A stretch of DNA of 64,000 nt from Chloranthus sessilifolius (lineage: Eukaryota > Streptophyta > Magnoliopsida > Chloranthales > Chloranthaceae), in the NCBI GenBank assembly GCA_021018995.1, contig CM037590.1, forward strand, positions 103,541,097-103,605,096, given 5' to 3'. The notes under the pieces were generated by a model. That model had not been told where the DNA came from. It saw nothing but the letters and a program-made list of their open reading frames with translations, and did not search any database. This document shows, piece after piece, positions 1-12,439 of this stretch; positions within the stretch are counted from its first letter, which is position 1; every line of letters begins with the position of its first letter. Made by a program: the position numbers and the translations under genes.

Positions 1-1849
1 AAGGTGATAAAATGGTATATTCTATGACTGATCACACCCCCAAACTTATGTTTTGTTAGTCCCTAACAAACAAGGATAGAAATACTAATCTAAAATTTAA
101 ATACCACTTTGGTAGGGAGCACGATTGTATTTAGCAGATACAACAAGCCTTTAAACCCCTAGGTGATCCCTAGTGGAGGAGTTGTAGTCTCCTGAAGGTT
201 TTCAGTATTACCTACAAACTTCAAAATATTTTTGGGTTTTTCAAAATATTTTTCAAAGCAAAATAAAAATTAAAAAGAATCTAAACTAATTTTATACACT
301 AGTTAAGTTAGTCATCATATGATTATTATGATTTTCAAAAATTACAAATCTTTTATATCCTTACTTTCCATCATAACAGTTATCCTCGATCAGAACTCAA
401 CAATTTTAAAAATTTATTCTTCATAAAATTTTCTAAACTACAGATTTAGAAAACATTTTCATCCAAAAACACTCACTATTGGCATACTCTAACAAAGATA
501 TCGAAAGTTTTGGGTTCTCACAATATGATATATATGATATATTTGAAGGGCAATTGACTGAAAGGATAAATCTCATGGAATGGATAATCAATTATGTTCA
601 TATGATTTCTTTATTCATTCATAGTATCTATAGCATATATCTGTACTAGACTCCTACTTTCGTAATTTTAAATAAAAAAGGTCTTTCCTTCGGCTTGTAA
701 TGCGGCTTTAAGTTTAAAAGGTTTCAAAGAAAGGTAGATAAGATTCAAAAGTTTCTAAGAATTTAGTTCTTCTTTCTCTATCTTCTTTTCTTCTTTTCTT
801 TTCTACTTTAGTAAGTATCCAAAAAGTTAGATAACTTCCTCCCATTTTCTTTTCTTTTTTTCAGTTTTTGTAAATTTCATTTCTTCTTTTGATTATTTTC
901 AGATATCCTTTTGATTTTAAGCTTTGGAAGATTTTTGCTTCTCTTTTCTTTTCTCAGAATCATAATTTACGATTTTTTTACTCTTTCCCATATTTTCTTT
1001 TTCTTTTTATTTCTTTTTAGTTGTACCCTTTTGTTGCGTATCCCTTATCTATTTTCTTATACTCCTTTCACTCCCTCTTTTTCCCTTCTTTTGCATTCTA
1101 AACTCTCAGAAATTGTAAGGGTTAAAGGTTGAAAGCTTTGGGTAGTAGATATGGCTAAGGGTTTATAAAATCATGGTACAAAGAAATTCAGTTTAGACTT
1201 CTAATATGGATTCAAAGGATAAATTATTTATGGGATTTTGGCTTTTTGGCTTTAACTAAGCAAAAGATGACCTTTGATCGTTTTCACGATTTACTAGTAT
1301 GGAAGTCATATTATTTTGATACATTTAATAGATAGTTCTACAAGAAACATGTTATCATAATCATAGAATATTTGATTCTAAGTTCAACAATATAAGACTT
1401 TTCATAAAAACAGTAGAGAAGTTTAAGAAAATTTAAGCTTGAATAGATAACAGTCTCTCTCTCAGAATAAAGAGAGGAAATTGTGGCTCAAAAGCTCATT
1501 GGTTAAATAATTTTAAAACTGTAGTCTAAATATTGCAGTTCAAATCAACCTATTGTTTCAAACATTCAATCTGAAACAGTGTTCAAAAGAGCTAAGCATG
1601 AATTATAACTATTTTATTTCTAATTGTTAAACTTCTACTACGATGAATCAGTAGGTTTTAGGATTCATAATTTTTTTTATCATAATTCACATATGATGGT
1701 TAACTGGAAAAATTTCTAAACTAAGAAATTCTAAATTAAGTAATATTAAAAACTAAAATCGAAAGAACAATTTCTTCTGCAAAAATGCTAAAAGTAATGA
1801 AAAAATAAAGTGTTATTTACAAAATTAAACTAATATATACATAAGGTGT
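1..1849 (-). mobile_element. Athila-like element B: clipped 3' LTR and 3' internal tract
   Basis: Bases 1-36 are the reverse complement of an LTR start (TGTGATCAGTC). Bases 37-47 are the matching purine tract (AAGTTTGGGGG), so this is the 3' end of a minus-strand LTR element whose 3' LTR leaves the window at base 1. The first 240 bases align as reverse complement with 32470-32690, the same terminus of a second copy. The remainder is AT-rich noncoding tract with a pyrimidine-rich stretch near 770-1110. The element resumes at 18845, because the Tat/Ogre element is inserted here. The Athila assignment comes from the integrase at 20.0-20.7 kb. The small open frame at 911-1132 is pyrimidine-run chance. 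Confidence 0.7.
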
Positions 1850-2235
1850 TGCAGACATCCAAATTTGGCCCAAGGCCTAATCGGAACACATTTCGATAAA
1901 TGTGCACTTTCGAGCTTTTGATGGCATGTATGGAACCTTTAGGAATCATCCTAGATCCCTTAGGAACCTGCCCCGAACCTTTAAAAATTAATCCTAACCC
2001 TTAGAACCTGTTCTGAACCTAAACCTAACCTTTCTGAGCCATGGGTAAAGAGGGGTACACCAGAATTAGCTACGGCCTTCTACTATGATCAAATCTTATA
2101 GCAAGGAAAAGTAGAAGTCGTCAGCTTTCCAATGATCTAAGAATCGCTCCAGTCGGAGTTGTACATCAAAAGATATGGCGGTCCTAACCCGGAGGGCAAA
2201 AAAAGTAATTTTAGGAGGGCCCCCCCTTGGGATTT

Positions 2236-2424
2236 GGCACAACTAATAGTTGTGCCAATTATAATTTTGCCTGACGCAACTACATTTTTTTAGAATTTAA
2301 GCCTGACACAACTAATAGTTGCACCAGCATTAAGGTGAACCCCCTACCCTCACGAGGCAACTTCCAGGGCACTATTCAGCACTGTTTTACTGTACATTTA
2401 CATGGCGCAACTATTAGTTGCGCC
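2236..2424. repeat. GGCGCAACTA/TAGTTGCGCC palindrome cluster (5' LTR of A)
   Basis: Three near-perfect palindromes lie at about 2236-2256, 2303-2328 and 2404-2424. Each is built from arms GGCGCAACTA and TAGTTGCGCC around a central A or T. The same motif recurs in the leader (about 4250-4275, 4301-4321, 4348-4368) and in the 3' LTR (about 17628-17648, 17667-17688, 17711-17732, 17816-17836). Arms differ mainly by CpG-type changes, as expected from methylation decay. Confidence 0.8.
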
Positions 2425-2708
2425 AGGCATATGAACAGTAACCCTATCTTTTTATCTCGAAATTTTTTATTAGGGTTTGACTTGTTGACCACCTTGACCT
2501 TTGGGGTGTGTTTTGATAGTTCTATTGCACCCTTCTACACCCTATTTACAACCCATTAAGTGGCCTAAAGCCTCACCCTATCATCCACCATTGGAAGACC
2601 TTCTACCACATTTCAAGGCTCCAAAAACCCTAGGAAACCTTAGATGTTAGATTACCTAATTCCTAACTTTGATTAGCATCTAAACACCCTCCTAACCCAC
2701 CCATGTCC

Positions 2709-2716
2709 TATAAATA
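2709..2716 (+). promoter_or_regulatory. TATA box of element A 5' LTR
   Basis: TATAAATA followed by GAGACC lies about 730 bases before the LTR end. It is conserved in the 3' LTR at 18112-18119, which supports it as the LTR core promoter. Transcription would start about 30 bases downstream. Confidence 0.65.
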
Positions 2717-3444
2717 GAGACCCCACCCCTTGGTTTAGGGGTTGAGAATTTTTACCTAAGAGAGAAAGAGTTTAAAGTGAGAAGATCTTTCTCCCGTTGG
2801 TGCACCATTGCTCATACAAATTCCAGAATTCCAAAACCCCCTTTGAGTGATATTTTTTACCTTAGATCCCCTAGCTTAGGTGTATGCTACCAATTTACCT
2901 TCCCTCTCTACCCCTTAGCTAGCAAGCCTTAGAGCTTAGAACTCCTATTTCTACCATACAAGCCTTCAAAAGCTCATCAAGGCAAGCCAACGCAAGGCTC
3001 TCCTATTGTGCTACAAGGGCCCGAGGGCTCCGGCTCTCCCCTTTCTTCTCCTATCTCTTCCTTAGCTCTTCCCATCCTCCCATTTGTGCCGTTATGCCAT
3101 CGAATTTTTGGTAGAAACGGAGGGGCACAAATAGGATTTAAGGTCCATTTGGGTAAGAGAAAGCTATTTCCTTTTATTTTATTTTATTTTTGTTTTGCCC
3201 ATTAGTAGAGACCGCGTTAAGCGGGTTGATCGGGTGCCTAACACCTTCCCGATCGATAACCGAAGCCCTACCTAAGAACCTTTGGTGTGGACCAGATTCA
3301 GAGTAATATTTTTAGCACTTCGGTGCTCATAAAAATGAACTAGGTTTCCTGGGACACTAAAAGCTCTGGGTGGCGACTCTATATTTTTCGCAAGCGAGCA
3401 TATCGCCGTGACGGGATCGTAAAAAAATCTCACGGTTGCACAGA

Positions 3445-3462
3445 TGGCGACTCTGCTGGGGA
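3445..3462 (+). promoter_or_regulatory. Primer binding site of element A
   Basis: TGGCGACTCTGCTGGGGA begins two bases after the LTR end. This sequence is the usual primer site of Tat/Ogre elements, which are reported to use tRNA-Arg. The tRNA identity is from knowledge of the family and was not checked against a tRNA here. Confidence 0.8.
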
Positions 3463-4880
3463 TAGCTTGTAGAGCTTCCCCTTGAAGTTTGGCTATTCAT
3501 TTGTGATTTTACTAACATTTTTGTTATTTTTTTTTGTGTATTATTTTTTTATTTTACTCACCCCTACTTTTCTGTCATTTATGTGCCTTAGCCGATTGAC
3601 GGGCTTACATGCGCATTGCCCCTTAATTTTTCTTACTTTTCCGTCATTTTAGGTGCCTTAGCCGATTGGCGGGCCTACTTGTGCATTGTCTTTCAATTCC
3701 CTTTAAATTTTCGTCATTTAAAGTGCCTTAGCCGATTGGCGGGCCTACTTGCACACTCATATCCCAACAGTGGACGCCGGCTCATAGTGGCGGCACGAGA
3801 TCATCACCCCCGGTCTTTGAACTACAGAAAACTTTCATAAAAAAAATATTTTGAAAAATTAATATTGAACCAAGTTAGGGAGCTTAATTAATTTGCTTTT
3901 ACGAGGTAGATTTTAAAAGGGTTGGGATTAGGCAAACACACAACCACCCGGGTCTTAGTATGGCGGCAGCCCCTAGTGGTGATGATCCAGAAAAGTTTCA
4001 TCCCACCTAGTATCTGAGAAGGCGCTTGCACCGGAGGTATATCAGGTGGCTTCCCATTTCAAAGCTTAAAAACCTTGGGGAGCGCGCTAGCGAGTTATAT
4101 CGGACTTAAATCCTTTAGGCGCGGTGAGGAGAGAATTGATCACAAAAAATAGCTCAGTTCTCGGAAGCCTAGCTTCCACAAAAACCAAATAAAGAGACTC
4201 ATTTTGGGTGTTATTTGTTACTGTTATATAGATCTGGAGCCCCAATTTAGCCTGGTGCAAGTATTAGTTGCGCTAGTGCAAAATGCTGGAATTTATAACT
4301 GGCGCAACTAATAGTTGCGCTAGCTTTAAATTCTCAAATTTTACCTTGGCGCAACTAATAGTTACGCCAGTGTAAAAAAGGGGCTCTGCTACCTGAGCGC
4401 ATGTATTAGCTACATAGTAACTGCCCAAATCTGTGGCCTTTTCACCTCCCGAGTCCCCCGATCAGTGTGCTTAGTGCCTTTGTTTGGGCCCCGCTATCTC
4501 CGACACCCAATATGCTCCCACAGGTCAAAGGAAGGCAATTTCTTTTCAGCTCATTCCGAGAGATCGGGATGTTTGCCTTGATTTTTGTGCCTTCAATAGA
4601 TCGAAGGCCCTCCTTTGATTCTTTCGAAGTGCTTTGAAATCGTCATCGCGGGTCTCAAATCAGGGCACGAAGGCCACCCGAGAAGGGAGTTCCAAGGTCT
4701 CGGAACCTTTGTTTTACAAAAAAAGGTCTATCCAAAAAAATTAAAAATAAAAAAACCTAAAAAATAGAGTTCTTGTGGTGCCGGCACGACGACATCATAT
4801 TACCCTCCATCATCCCGTAGGGGAAGAAGGAGGAGGATTTTTGGGCCTTATCTAAGGCACCCTTACCCAACCCGTTCCCG
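3463..4880 (+). other. Untranslated leader of element A with 70-bp tandem repeat
   Basis: About 1.4 kb between primer site and gag without a supported gene. Three direct repeats with a 70-base period run from about 3565 to 3765, each containing GTGCCTTAGCCGATTGGCGG (starts at 3583, 3653 and 3723). Three copies of the LTR palindrome lie at 4250-4370. The short open frame at 3616-3840 only reads across these repeats. Confidence 0.7.
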
Positions 4881-4884
4881 TAGA

Positions 4885-7290
4885 ATGTCGTGGGTAGTGG
4901 ACCCGGCTTACGCCGATCTCGACTCATCCCTGCCACATTCCCCAACCCACTCCCATTCGGGAGAAGTTTTTTCCACCATCCCCCTCACCCAATCACCCTT
5001 TGCCATCCTGACCCATTTGGCTCCCCCATTTTCCCCACCACTACCTCCCAAAACATCCAAAATCCAACCCCCCATTCTCCATCTTTTGCTTAAGCCATGT
5101 CCATACCAAATCCATCACATTTCCCACCCATATCCATGACAAACCCAAACCCATTCTCCCAATCCACATCCATGCCCCATTTCCCATCCTCCCCCTATAG
5201 GCCCGATCCACCCACATTCACATACACCACTTCCGCCCTATCCAACCCCCCACAAATCCCCCCATCTACCCGGGTCATGCTTATTTTTACTGGGGTCATG
5301 TCCAATTTTTCCCAAACATCCACACCCCACCAATCATCATCCCTAAACATCCCTAATCCTTCCCCATCCTTGCCCCACCTCAACTCTCCAATCCACCTCA
5401 TACCACCTCACATACCATGGTCATGCCCAATTATACCAGGGCCATGCCCAATTTTCTTTCCACATCCATCCCATCCATACCCAATCATCCCTTAAATCCA
5501 CCACCCACATCCGATCTTCCTTCCATGACCATGATGGAGGAGATGTTTCAAGCCTACTCCTCATGGAAGGCTTCCCAAAATACCTCTCCTCCACATCCCA
5601 CATCCATGAACCCATCCCATACCTTAGCCAACCTCCATGCTTCACTCCCCAATGACCCCCATCAACCTCCCATAATTCACACCATCCAAACCCCCACTAC
5701 CCAGTTGCCCCAAGGCCCCATGGCCTGACCTCCCACTGCACATACACCCCAAGGCCCAATGGCCCAATCTCCAACCTCCCACATGCCCCAAGGCCCATTG
5801 GCCCAAACCCCCTTTTTCTAGGGCCCAATACCCTACCACCCAAACCTACCCAGGGCCCATGGCCCAAACCCATCAAGGGCCCATGGCCCAGACCGATCAA
5901 GGGCCCATGGCACAGACCCACCAAGGGCCCATGACCCAGACCCACCAAGGGCCCATGACCCAGACCCATCAAGGGCCTATGGCCCAGACCCACTAAGGGC
6001 CCACGACCTAAACCCATCAATGGCTTATGGCCTAAAATGACCAAGGCTTCATGGCCCAAGCCCAAACCCCACACTCATACCTTCCACAATACCCCCAACA
6101 TTTCACCCAACCTTCACAGTCGGGTCAAACCCATGCCATACCCCAAACCCAATTTTCCCATGGCCCCACACCCCAAGGCCATCTCCAAACCTTCCCCCAT
6201 ATCCAATGACCCCATCAGGCCCCACCCCAAAACCAAACTTCCATTTACCCCATCACCCCATAACACTTCCCTTACACCCAAGGGGCTCACCCAACCCACA
6301 TCCAGTCCATACATCAACATGAAAATCTCGTCCTCACTGCACCCTATGTAGACCCGCAGTATGAGGAGGATGAGATCAGAAACAATGGGGCCTATGCCGG
6401 GGCAGTGACCAGTGTCAATCCTCCACCTGTAATTACCCCACCTCTAGCAGCCCAAAGTGAGTCCAGGCTAATAATTAAGAAGACGACCCCCATGTCTAAG
6501 GAGTCGGAATAGCTGAAAGAATAGTTGGATAAAATCCAGAAGATGGGTGGTGCTGAAATCCACGCCATAGACTTCACAGATTTATGCTTGTTCGCCGAGG
6601 TCCCCCTGCCCCCCAAATTTTAAATGCCACTATTCGACAAGTACAATGGCACGGGTAACTTGATTGCACACATGAAGTCCTATTATAGGGACATGTGCCG
6701 GTACGGGGGGGATGGGAGACTGCTAATAAAAGTCTTTCAGAAGAGTTTGACCGGTCCGGCCCTGAGGTGGTTCACGTCTCTTGAACCATCCATGATGAAG
6801 ACATGGAAGGATTTGACGAATTTGTTTTAGGAACAGTATGTCTACAATATTGATATTGAACTGTCCAAGTCTGATTTGGCCCGTTTGAAATAGAATCCCA
6901 ATGAGACCTTCAGCAACTATTTAGGGCGTTGGAGAGCACTGACAGCTCAAGTCAGAAATAGAATACCAGACGATGAGCAGATAGAGATGATTTCGAAGAA
7001 CACTCTGCCTGTGATTTTTTATTTTCTTATATACCAGGAGCAGTCCAGTTTTGCTGACTTGGTAAAGAACGCTAATCCAGTGGGATTAGGAGATTTTTAG
7101 AGCAAAGAACTGAGAAGAGGACAGGGGCCAATGTGTTCAAAACATTGCCAATACCAGGCCCAATAATAATACAACCACGTTTCAATTTCAGGTAGCCCCA
7201 CTAGCACCAGTTAGAACTGAGCAGATGCAGAGAATGGTGAATGGGCAAGGAATGAAAATGACTCTGGAGCAGAAGAAAGCTCGCTATGAT
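4885..7290 (+). pseudogene. gag region of element A
   Basis: A proline-rich N-terminal part (about 4885-6350) precedes a retrotransposon gag domain at about 6620-6960. That domain is visible as a block with FDKYNGTG, HMKSYYRDM and LTGPALRWF, the pattern of Tat gag (PF03732 type). A further stretch at about 7420-7480 has the CNFYQGSGHSTDRC pattern, a zinc-knuckle-like motif. Gag would form the virus-like particle. The N-terminal part is unusually rich in Pro, Met, His and Ser and contains a minisatellite. The region is broken in several places. Confidence 0.75.
5846..6060 (+). repeat. 24-bp in-frame minisatellite in gag
   Basis: About nine tandem copies of a 24-base unit of the type AAGGGCCCATGGCCCAGACC plus CATC. 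Because 24 is a multiple of three, it encodes the eight-residue repeat QGPMAQTH. Copies diverge toward the right end. The antisense strand has a long open frame (GLGHGPLV repeats) that is only a shadow of this repeat. Confidence 0.85.
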
Positions 7291-7535
7291 TGAGTTTTTA
7301 TGCCTCTGAGGCAATCACTGAGTATACTTTTACCTTTGTTAGTGGAAAAGGGATTAGTCACTATTCGTCAACCACAACCTCCTCCTCATTCGATCCCCAG
7401 AAACTACGACTCAAATGCCCACTGTAATTTTTATCAGGGTTCAGGTCACTCGACCGATCGCTGCTTCTCATTGAAGCACGCAATCCAAGATTTGATCGAC
7501 GCTAAAAAATCATCCCCCCTGCACCATCCCAGTAT

Positions 7536-8123
7536 GTGAATATTCACCAGGTGCCACTACCCCCACATCCTACCAGAGGAGCAGGTCCCAGACCCACCGT
7601 CGAAATGGTAGATAGTGAAGAGGAGTTTGAATTTGACCCATCCGATTACATCAGTGATCGGGAGAGTTATGTGATGCCATTACCAAGGAAGGAGGAAGAA
7701 AGGAGCATTGGGGTGATCGAACCCCTGAATTTATCTGATTACTTTCCCAGCCCTGCACCACAAGTCGAGCCCTTGGATCTTAGGGGATACTTTCCATCAC
7801 CCACACCCGTCAATTATGTGCACATAAATGCATATCAACCATACACCACCACCCCCATCAACTATCCAATGAACCAACAGGCCCCCAATCATCCGTCGCT
7901 AATAAACTACCAATGGCCTGCGCCCACTCCATTACCCGTGATTCAACCACCTGCAAACTCCACCACCCCTGTCAATCACCTGATGGCCTCACCCCTAATC
8001 CTCTACCACCCACCAGCTACTAATGGCCTACTTCCACCCCTTTTCCCCCCGTGCCATCACCCTCAAGCTTCACCACCCCCATTTGGCCCAAATTTTCCAC
8101 CCAACCCGCTACCATCGAAATAA
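7536..8123 (+). pseudogene. Proline-rich linker between gag and protease of element A
   Basis: A 195-residue open stretch rich in Pro, Asn, Tyr and Ser with an acidic start (DSEEEFEFDPSDYISD). It has no catalytic motif. Position and composition fit the gag C-terminal/linker region seen in Tat-group polyproteins. Function unknown. Confidence 0.5.
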
Positions 8124-8589
8124 ATTAGGTGTTGCCCACACCTCCTGAGCCCGCAGTACAAGTGCCTCAAATTCTGACAGTCATACCTTTCTGGCTCTCA
8201 AATGTCAATGCTGAAAATAGATGTCACAACCTATGACCCTCATCAAGTGCCACTAAGCTACGAGCAAACAGATGTCAATGCCGACGGCACCAGCAGAGAA
8301 GGGGCAGTGGACTTTGTTATCAGGTCTGGGAAGATCTCGAAATAGCCAGAAGCACCAGTAGCAGTACAAGCCCAGCTAGAGGGGAAGAAAGATAGTGCTG
8401 TGAACCCCTTCGAAAAAATGAGTCGGGAACATATACTAGAGACTCAGCTGAGAAGAATGCCCGCCCATATAACCGTTTGAGATCTATTGATAACGTCCCC
8501 ACTCTATTTCCAAGCGTTAATGGGGGCGTTAAAGAATGCTCATGTATCGCTTCAAGTTAGCCCAGATGAAGTCGGGCAGATAATTGGGC

Positions 8590-9150
8590 AAGTGATGGCT
8601 ACAAATGCCATCTTGTTCTCTGATGCTGATCTACCTGAGGATGTAGCCATTCAAAATCCTTAAACATAACCGTTGAGTCTGAAAATATGGTCATTCCCCT
8701 AGTTTTGATTGATAATGGGTCGGCGCTGAATATATTCCCACTAAGAATAGCCACCAAGATTGGGGTGGACCCATGCATGTTGAGACCCACGAGAATTAGC
8801 GCCTGAGGTTTTGACAACACCAAAAGAGAGATCATGGGAGAAGTTGATCTTGAGCTATTGATTGGGCCAATGTCCTTCTCCGTGTTATTTCAAGTAATGG
8901 ACATCAAATTCTCGTTTAATCTATTACTGGGGCACCGGTGGTTGCACGAGATTGGAGCAATCTCCTCCACAATACACCAGAAACTCAAATTTACATCTGG
9001 GCATAAGATCATCACGATCATCGGCGAAGGGCACAGTGAGAAAGAAAAGGCCGCCAATAGTGTCAAAAAACCCAATGTGTTGGATGTGCCGCACACCGCT
9101 GAGGACGTTGACCTCCACAATTTTGAATATGAGGTATCAGCGATACTCTA
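8590..9150 (+). pseudogene. Aspartic protease region of element A
   Basis: The protease-type signature DNGSALNIFP lies near 8700-8740, followed by IGPMSFSVLFQVMDIKFSFNLLLGHRWLHEIGA at about 8860-8960. The second block, with LLGHRWLH, is the C-terminal part of Tat-group retropepsin (compare LLGRPWLH). The enzyme would cut the gag-pol polyprotein. It precedes the G-patch, as in Ogre/Tat elements. Confidence 0.75.
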
Positions 9151-9179
9151 AGAGCCCATCGAGGGCATCATACCTAAGA

Positions 9180-9300
9180 CGGGAGGCGGTATGGTAGCAG
9201 CGGTGGCTATGCTCCAAAAGTGGGGCTATCAGAAAGGCCGAGGGCTCGGGCCTAGACTGCAAGGCAGAAGAGAGCCAATTGTTGCCAAGGGGCAGAAATT
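9180..9300 (+). pseudogene. G-patch domain of element A
   Basis: The segment reads GGGMVAAVAMLQKWGYQKGR, followed by GLGPRLQGRREPI. This is the glycine-rich G-patch pattern (GxGLG...LQG..EP) that in Tat/Ogre elements sits between protease and RT. G-patch domains bind RNA or helicase partners. Their role in the element is not settled. Confidence 0.75.
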
Positions 9301-10299
9301 ATGATTCGGGTTAGGTTACAAGCCCACAGAGGAAGAGGTTCGAGAGGTCAAAGAGAAAGCCAGGGTCGCTGCAGCTGCAAGAGCTCGAGGAATCAACATA
9401 GAAGAGAAACCTCGCCCTAGGCCGCACATCAGAGAATCCTTTGTCAGTGTTGGGGGCATAAAGATCAATCAAAATGGGGTAACCCATTTGACCCTACACA
9501 AACCCACAGCCCCAATCCATCCCACCAATCCCTACATCACCTTTCCAAGCCTAGAGATAGACTTGGCCGCATTATCCCTTCGAGGAACGACCACCAATAC
9601 CTGAACAAACTCCCCCTGTGGTGAATCACCACAAAACTGTGTTAAAGTTTGAGGATATCATCTCAGACGAAATGGGGATCAACATGATGGAGGCTGACTC
9701 CAAAGAGCCATATCAATCAGCACCCTCTGTTCGAATAGGTAAAGAAGCATCCTCTCAGGTACGCTACTGGGCATCTTTGCCCCAAACCATCGAAGGGGAG
9801 AGTGGCCTAAAATTTGGCACCCGTTTCCCAAAAACATAACCTATAAAAAGTGAGATAAGCCCTTGGCAGGCAATACCTTGTATATACACAGACTCGCACT
9901 GCCAAGGGTCCGTCTCCGAAGAAAACAAAAATCTCAAAAATATTGAAAAAATGCAAAATTCTAAAAACATCGAAAAAATAAAAAGTTCAAAAATATTGTC
10001 ATTTAAAATTCCAGATAAAATTCCACAAAACGATGCCTTAATCAAAATATCCGTCCCACATAAAATCGACCCCTTTCCTGTAGAAATACAAGAAGAGGTA
10101 GGTGTTACGAGGATGTCCCCTTTGAGGAGCTCCCCAATGAGCTCCTTGATCGGTTTACCAAATTTGAGCATGACCCTAACCCCCATTATTGAAGAAATAG
10201 AAGATATCAATTTAGGGACTGAGGAGATTCCCATAATAACCAAGATTGGAACGTCACTGTCTCTCGAAGAAAGAAAAAGCATGATCGAATTCCTTCAGT

Positions 10300-11500
10300 C
10301 ATACTAAGATGTTTTTGCCTGGTCCTACGAGGACATGCCTGGTCTGGACACTGATTTGGTTGAGCATGAGTTGCCTCTCTACCCTGATATGAATCTAGTT
10401 AAGCAGAAGCTGAGACGTCTTCGACCCGAGTGGATGTTGAAAGTCAAAAATGAGGTCATCAAGCAGTATGATGCGGGTTTTCTCATGGTATCCAAATACC
10501 CACAGTGGCTAGCTAATATTATGCATGTGCCGAAGGACGGAAAGGTCCGCATGTGTATCGATTTTCAAAATTTGAACAAGGCGAGCCCGAAGGACGATTT
10601 CCCATTGTCACACATCGACATCGTGGTCGATAACATTGCTAAGCAGGGATGCTTTCATTTATGGATGGATTCTCAGGATACAACTAGATAAAGATGGCAG
10701 AGATCGATCGAGAGAAGACTGCATTCATTACTCCTTGGGGAACCTTTTGCTATCGAGTCATGCCATTTGGACTAAAAAATGCTGGCACAACATACCAAAG
10801 AGCTATGACCGCACTGTTTCATGACATGATGCATCGAGAAACTGAGGTATATGTCGATTATATGATAGCCAAGTCACCAGAGTGAGGCGATTACTTGGTA
10901 AACCTCCAGAAACTATTTGAGAGGCTGAGAAAGTACAGGTTACGTCTGAATCCACAGAAGTGCGCTTTTGGCGCTATGTCTGAAAAATTGTTGGATTCAT
11001 CGTCAGCAGGAGAGGGATCGAGGTTAACCCAGTCAAAGTCAAAGCTATCACAGAGATGCCACCACCATCTACTGAGAAAGAGGTTAGAGGGTTCTTGGGC
11101 AGAATACAGTATATAAGTCGATTCATTGTGCAGCTAATTCCAATCTGCATGCTGATCTTCAATCTATTAAGGAAGAACTCGCCTGTTGAATGGGACGATG
11201 ATTGCCAGGAAACATTCGATAAAATCAAAAGCTACCTCCTTAACCCACCTGTGTTGGTACCACCCGAGCCAGGGAGACCACTCTTGATGTATCTCTCCAT
11301 GACGAAAGTCTCGATGGGATGCGTCTTAGGGCAGCATGATGAGATAGGAAGAAGAGAGCAGGCCATTTACTATCTGAGCAAGAAGTTTACTGATTACGAG
11401 ATGCATTATTCTCATCTGGAGAAGCATGCCTGGCTCTTGTATGGACTACTCAGAGGCTCCGCCATTACCTTCTATCCCAAGCTGTGCTGCTCCTAGCTCG
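10300..11500 (+). pseudogene. Reverse transcriptase and first RNase H of element A
   Basis: RT blocks are visible in order: WLANIMHVPKDGKVRMCIDF with NLNKASPKD (about 10510-10600), ITPWGTFCYRVMPFGLKNAG (about 10730-10790) and the YVDYM catalytic-loop region (about 10850). The connection region FLGRIQYISRFI follows at about 11090. RNase H sequence (VSMGCVLGQHDEIGRREQAIYYLSKKFTDYE...) spans about 11250-11500. Together these copy genomic RNA into DNA. The region is broken in several places. Confidence 0.85.
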
Positions 11501-11689
11501 CATGGATTCGTTGAAATACTTATTCGAGAAGCCGACCCTCACTGGACAGACTGCACGCTGATAGCTTTTATTATCTGAGTTCAACATCACATACATCACT
11601 TAGAAGTCGATCAAGGGGCAGGCACTCGCCGATCATCTTGTCGACAATCCTTTTCCAGATTATGAGCCTTTGAAAACTGAGTTCCCAGA

Positions 11690-12075
11690 TGAAGATATCT
11701 TGTTCACGATAGAAGACGATACTGAAGAAGTAGAAGAGTCATGGGTAATGCACTTTGACAGGGCAGTAAATGCCAAAGGTTAGGGAGTTGGTGCCATTAT
11801 GATTTTGCCAAAAGGATCCCATGTACCCGTCTTTATCAAGCTCAACTTCCCTTGTACTAACAACATGGTAGAATACGAGGCTTGTGCCCCTGGTCTGCAG
11901 GCGGCTCTCGATCTGAATATAACTCACCTTCGAGTGTTTAGTGATTCACAGTTAATCATATGTCAGACGAATAGTGACTGGAAGATGAAAGACGAGAAAC
12001 TGATCCTCTATCATGAACACCTCGAGGATCTGATAGCTTGCTTCCAAGACGTGACATTCTCATATGTCCCCTAAA
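11690..12075 (+). pseudogene. Second (archaeal-type) RNase H of element A
   Basis: The stretch FDRAVNAKG with GVGAIMILPKG, NNMVEYEAC, GLQAALDL, LRVFSDSQLIICQ and DEKLILYHEHLEDL is the aRH domain described for Tat-group Ty3/Gypsy elements. It is separate from the RNase H that follows RT. Its presence here, before integrase, is the main reason for the Tat assignment. Confidence 0.85.
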
Positions 12076-12439
12076 TAAGGAATTATTTTGCCTACGCACT
12101 AGCAACTTTGGCATCAATGATACAAATCCTGTATGGTGCTGAGATGAAGCTGATCATGATCAAGCAGAGAAGTGAGCCAGCCTTCTGCCTACAGATTGAG
12201 GAACCTACAAAGCCTGATGATGAGCCACCTTGGTTCTCAGATATCAAGAATTTCTTTAAGACCCTAACTTTCCTTGAGGGTACGTCCAAGATGGACCGAC
12301 GAACCATTCAATGTCTAGCAGTAGGCTATGTCATTTATGGGGAATGCCTTTACAAGCGATCCTATAATAATGTTTTACTCAGGTGCCTTACTAAAAGTAA
12401 AGCGATCAATATCATGATGGAGATCCACGAAGGAGTATG

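Larger units (their letters stand above)
1850..3442 (+). repeat. 5' LTR of element A
   Basis: Matches 17243-18844 along its length, with the same sub-blocks in the same order: start (TG)CAGACATCC against TGTAGACACCC, a palindrome-bearing block, a TATA box, an ATTTTTGGTAGAAACGGAGGGGC-like block and the terminal GGTTGCA. It ends just before the primer site. The exact first base is uncertain by 2-3 bases. Confidence 0.85.

Noticed and set aside
911-1132. Phe/Leu-rich small membrane-like protein
   Set aside because: It reads through a pyrimidine-rich noncoding tract of an Athila element; no support beyond composition.
5642-6074. Long minus-strand open frame with GLGHGPLV repeats
   Set aside because: It is the antisense reading of the 24-bp gag minisatellite; a periodic sequence keeps several frames open.
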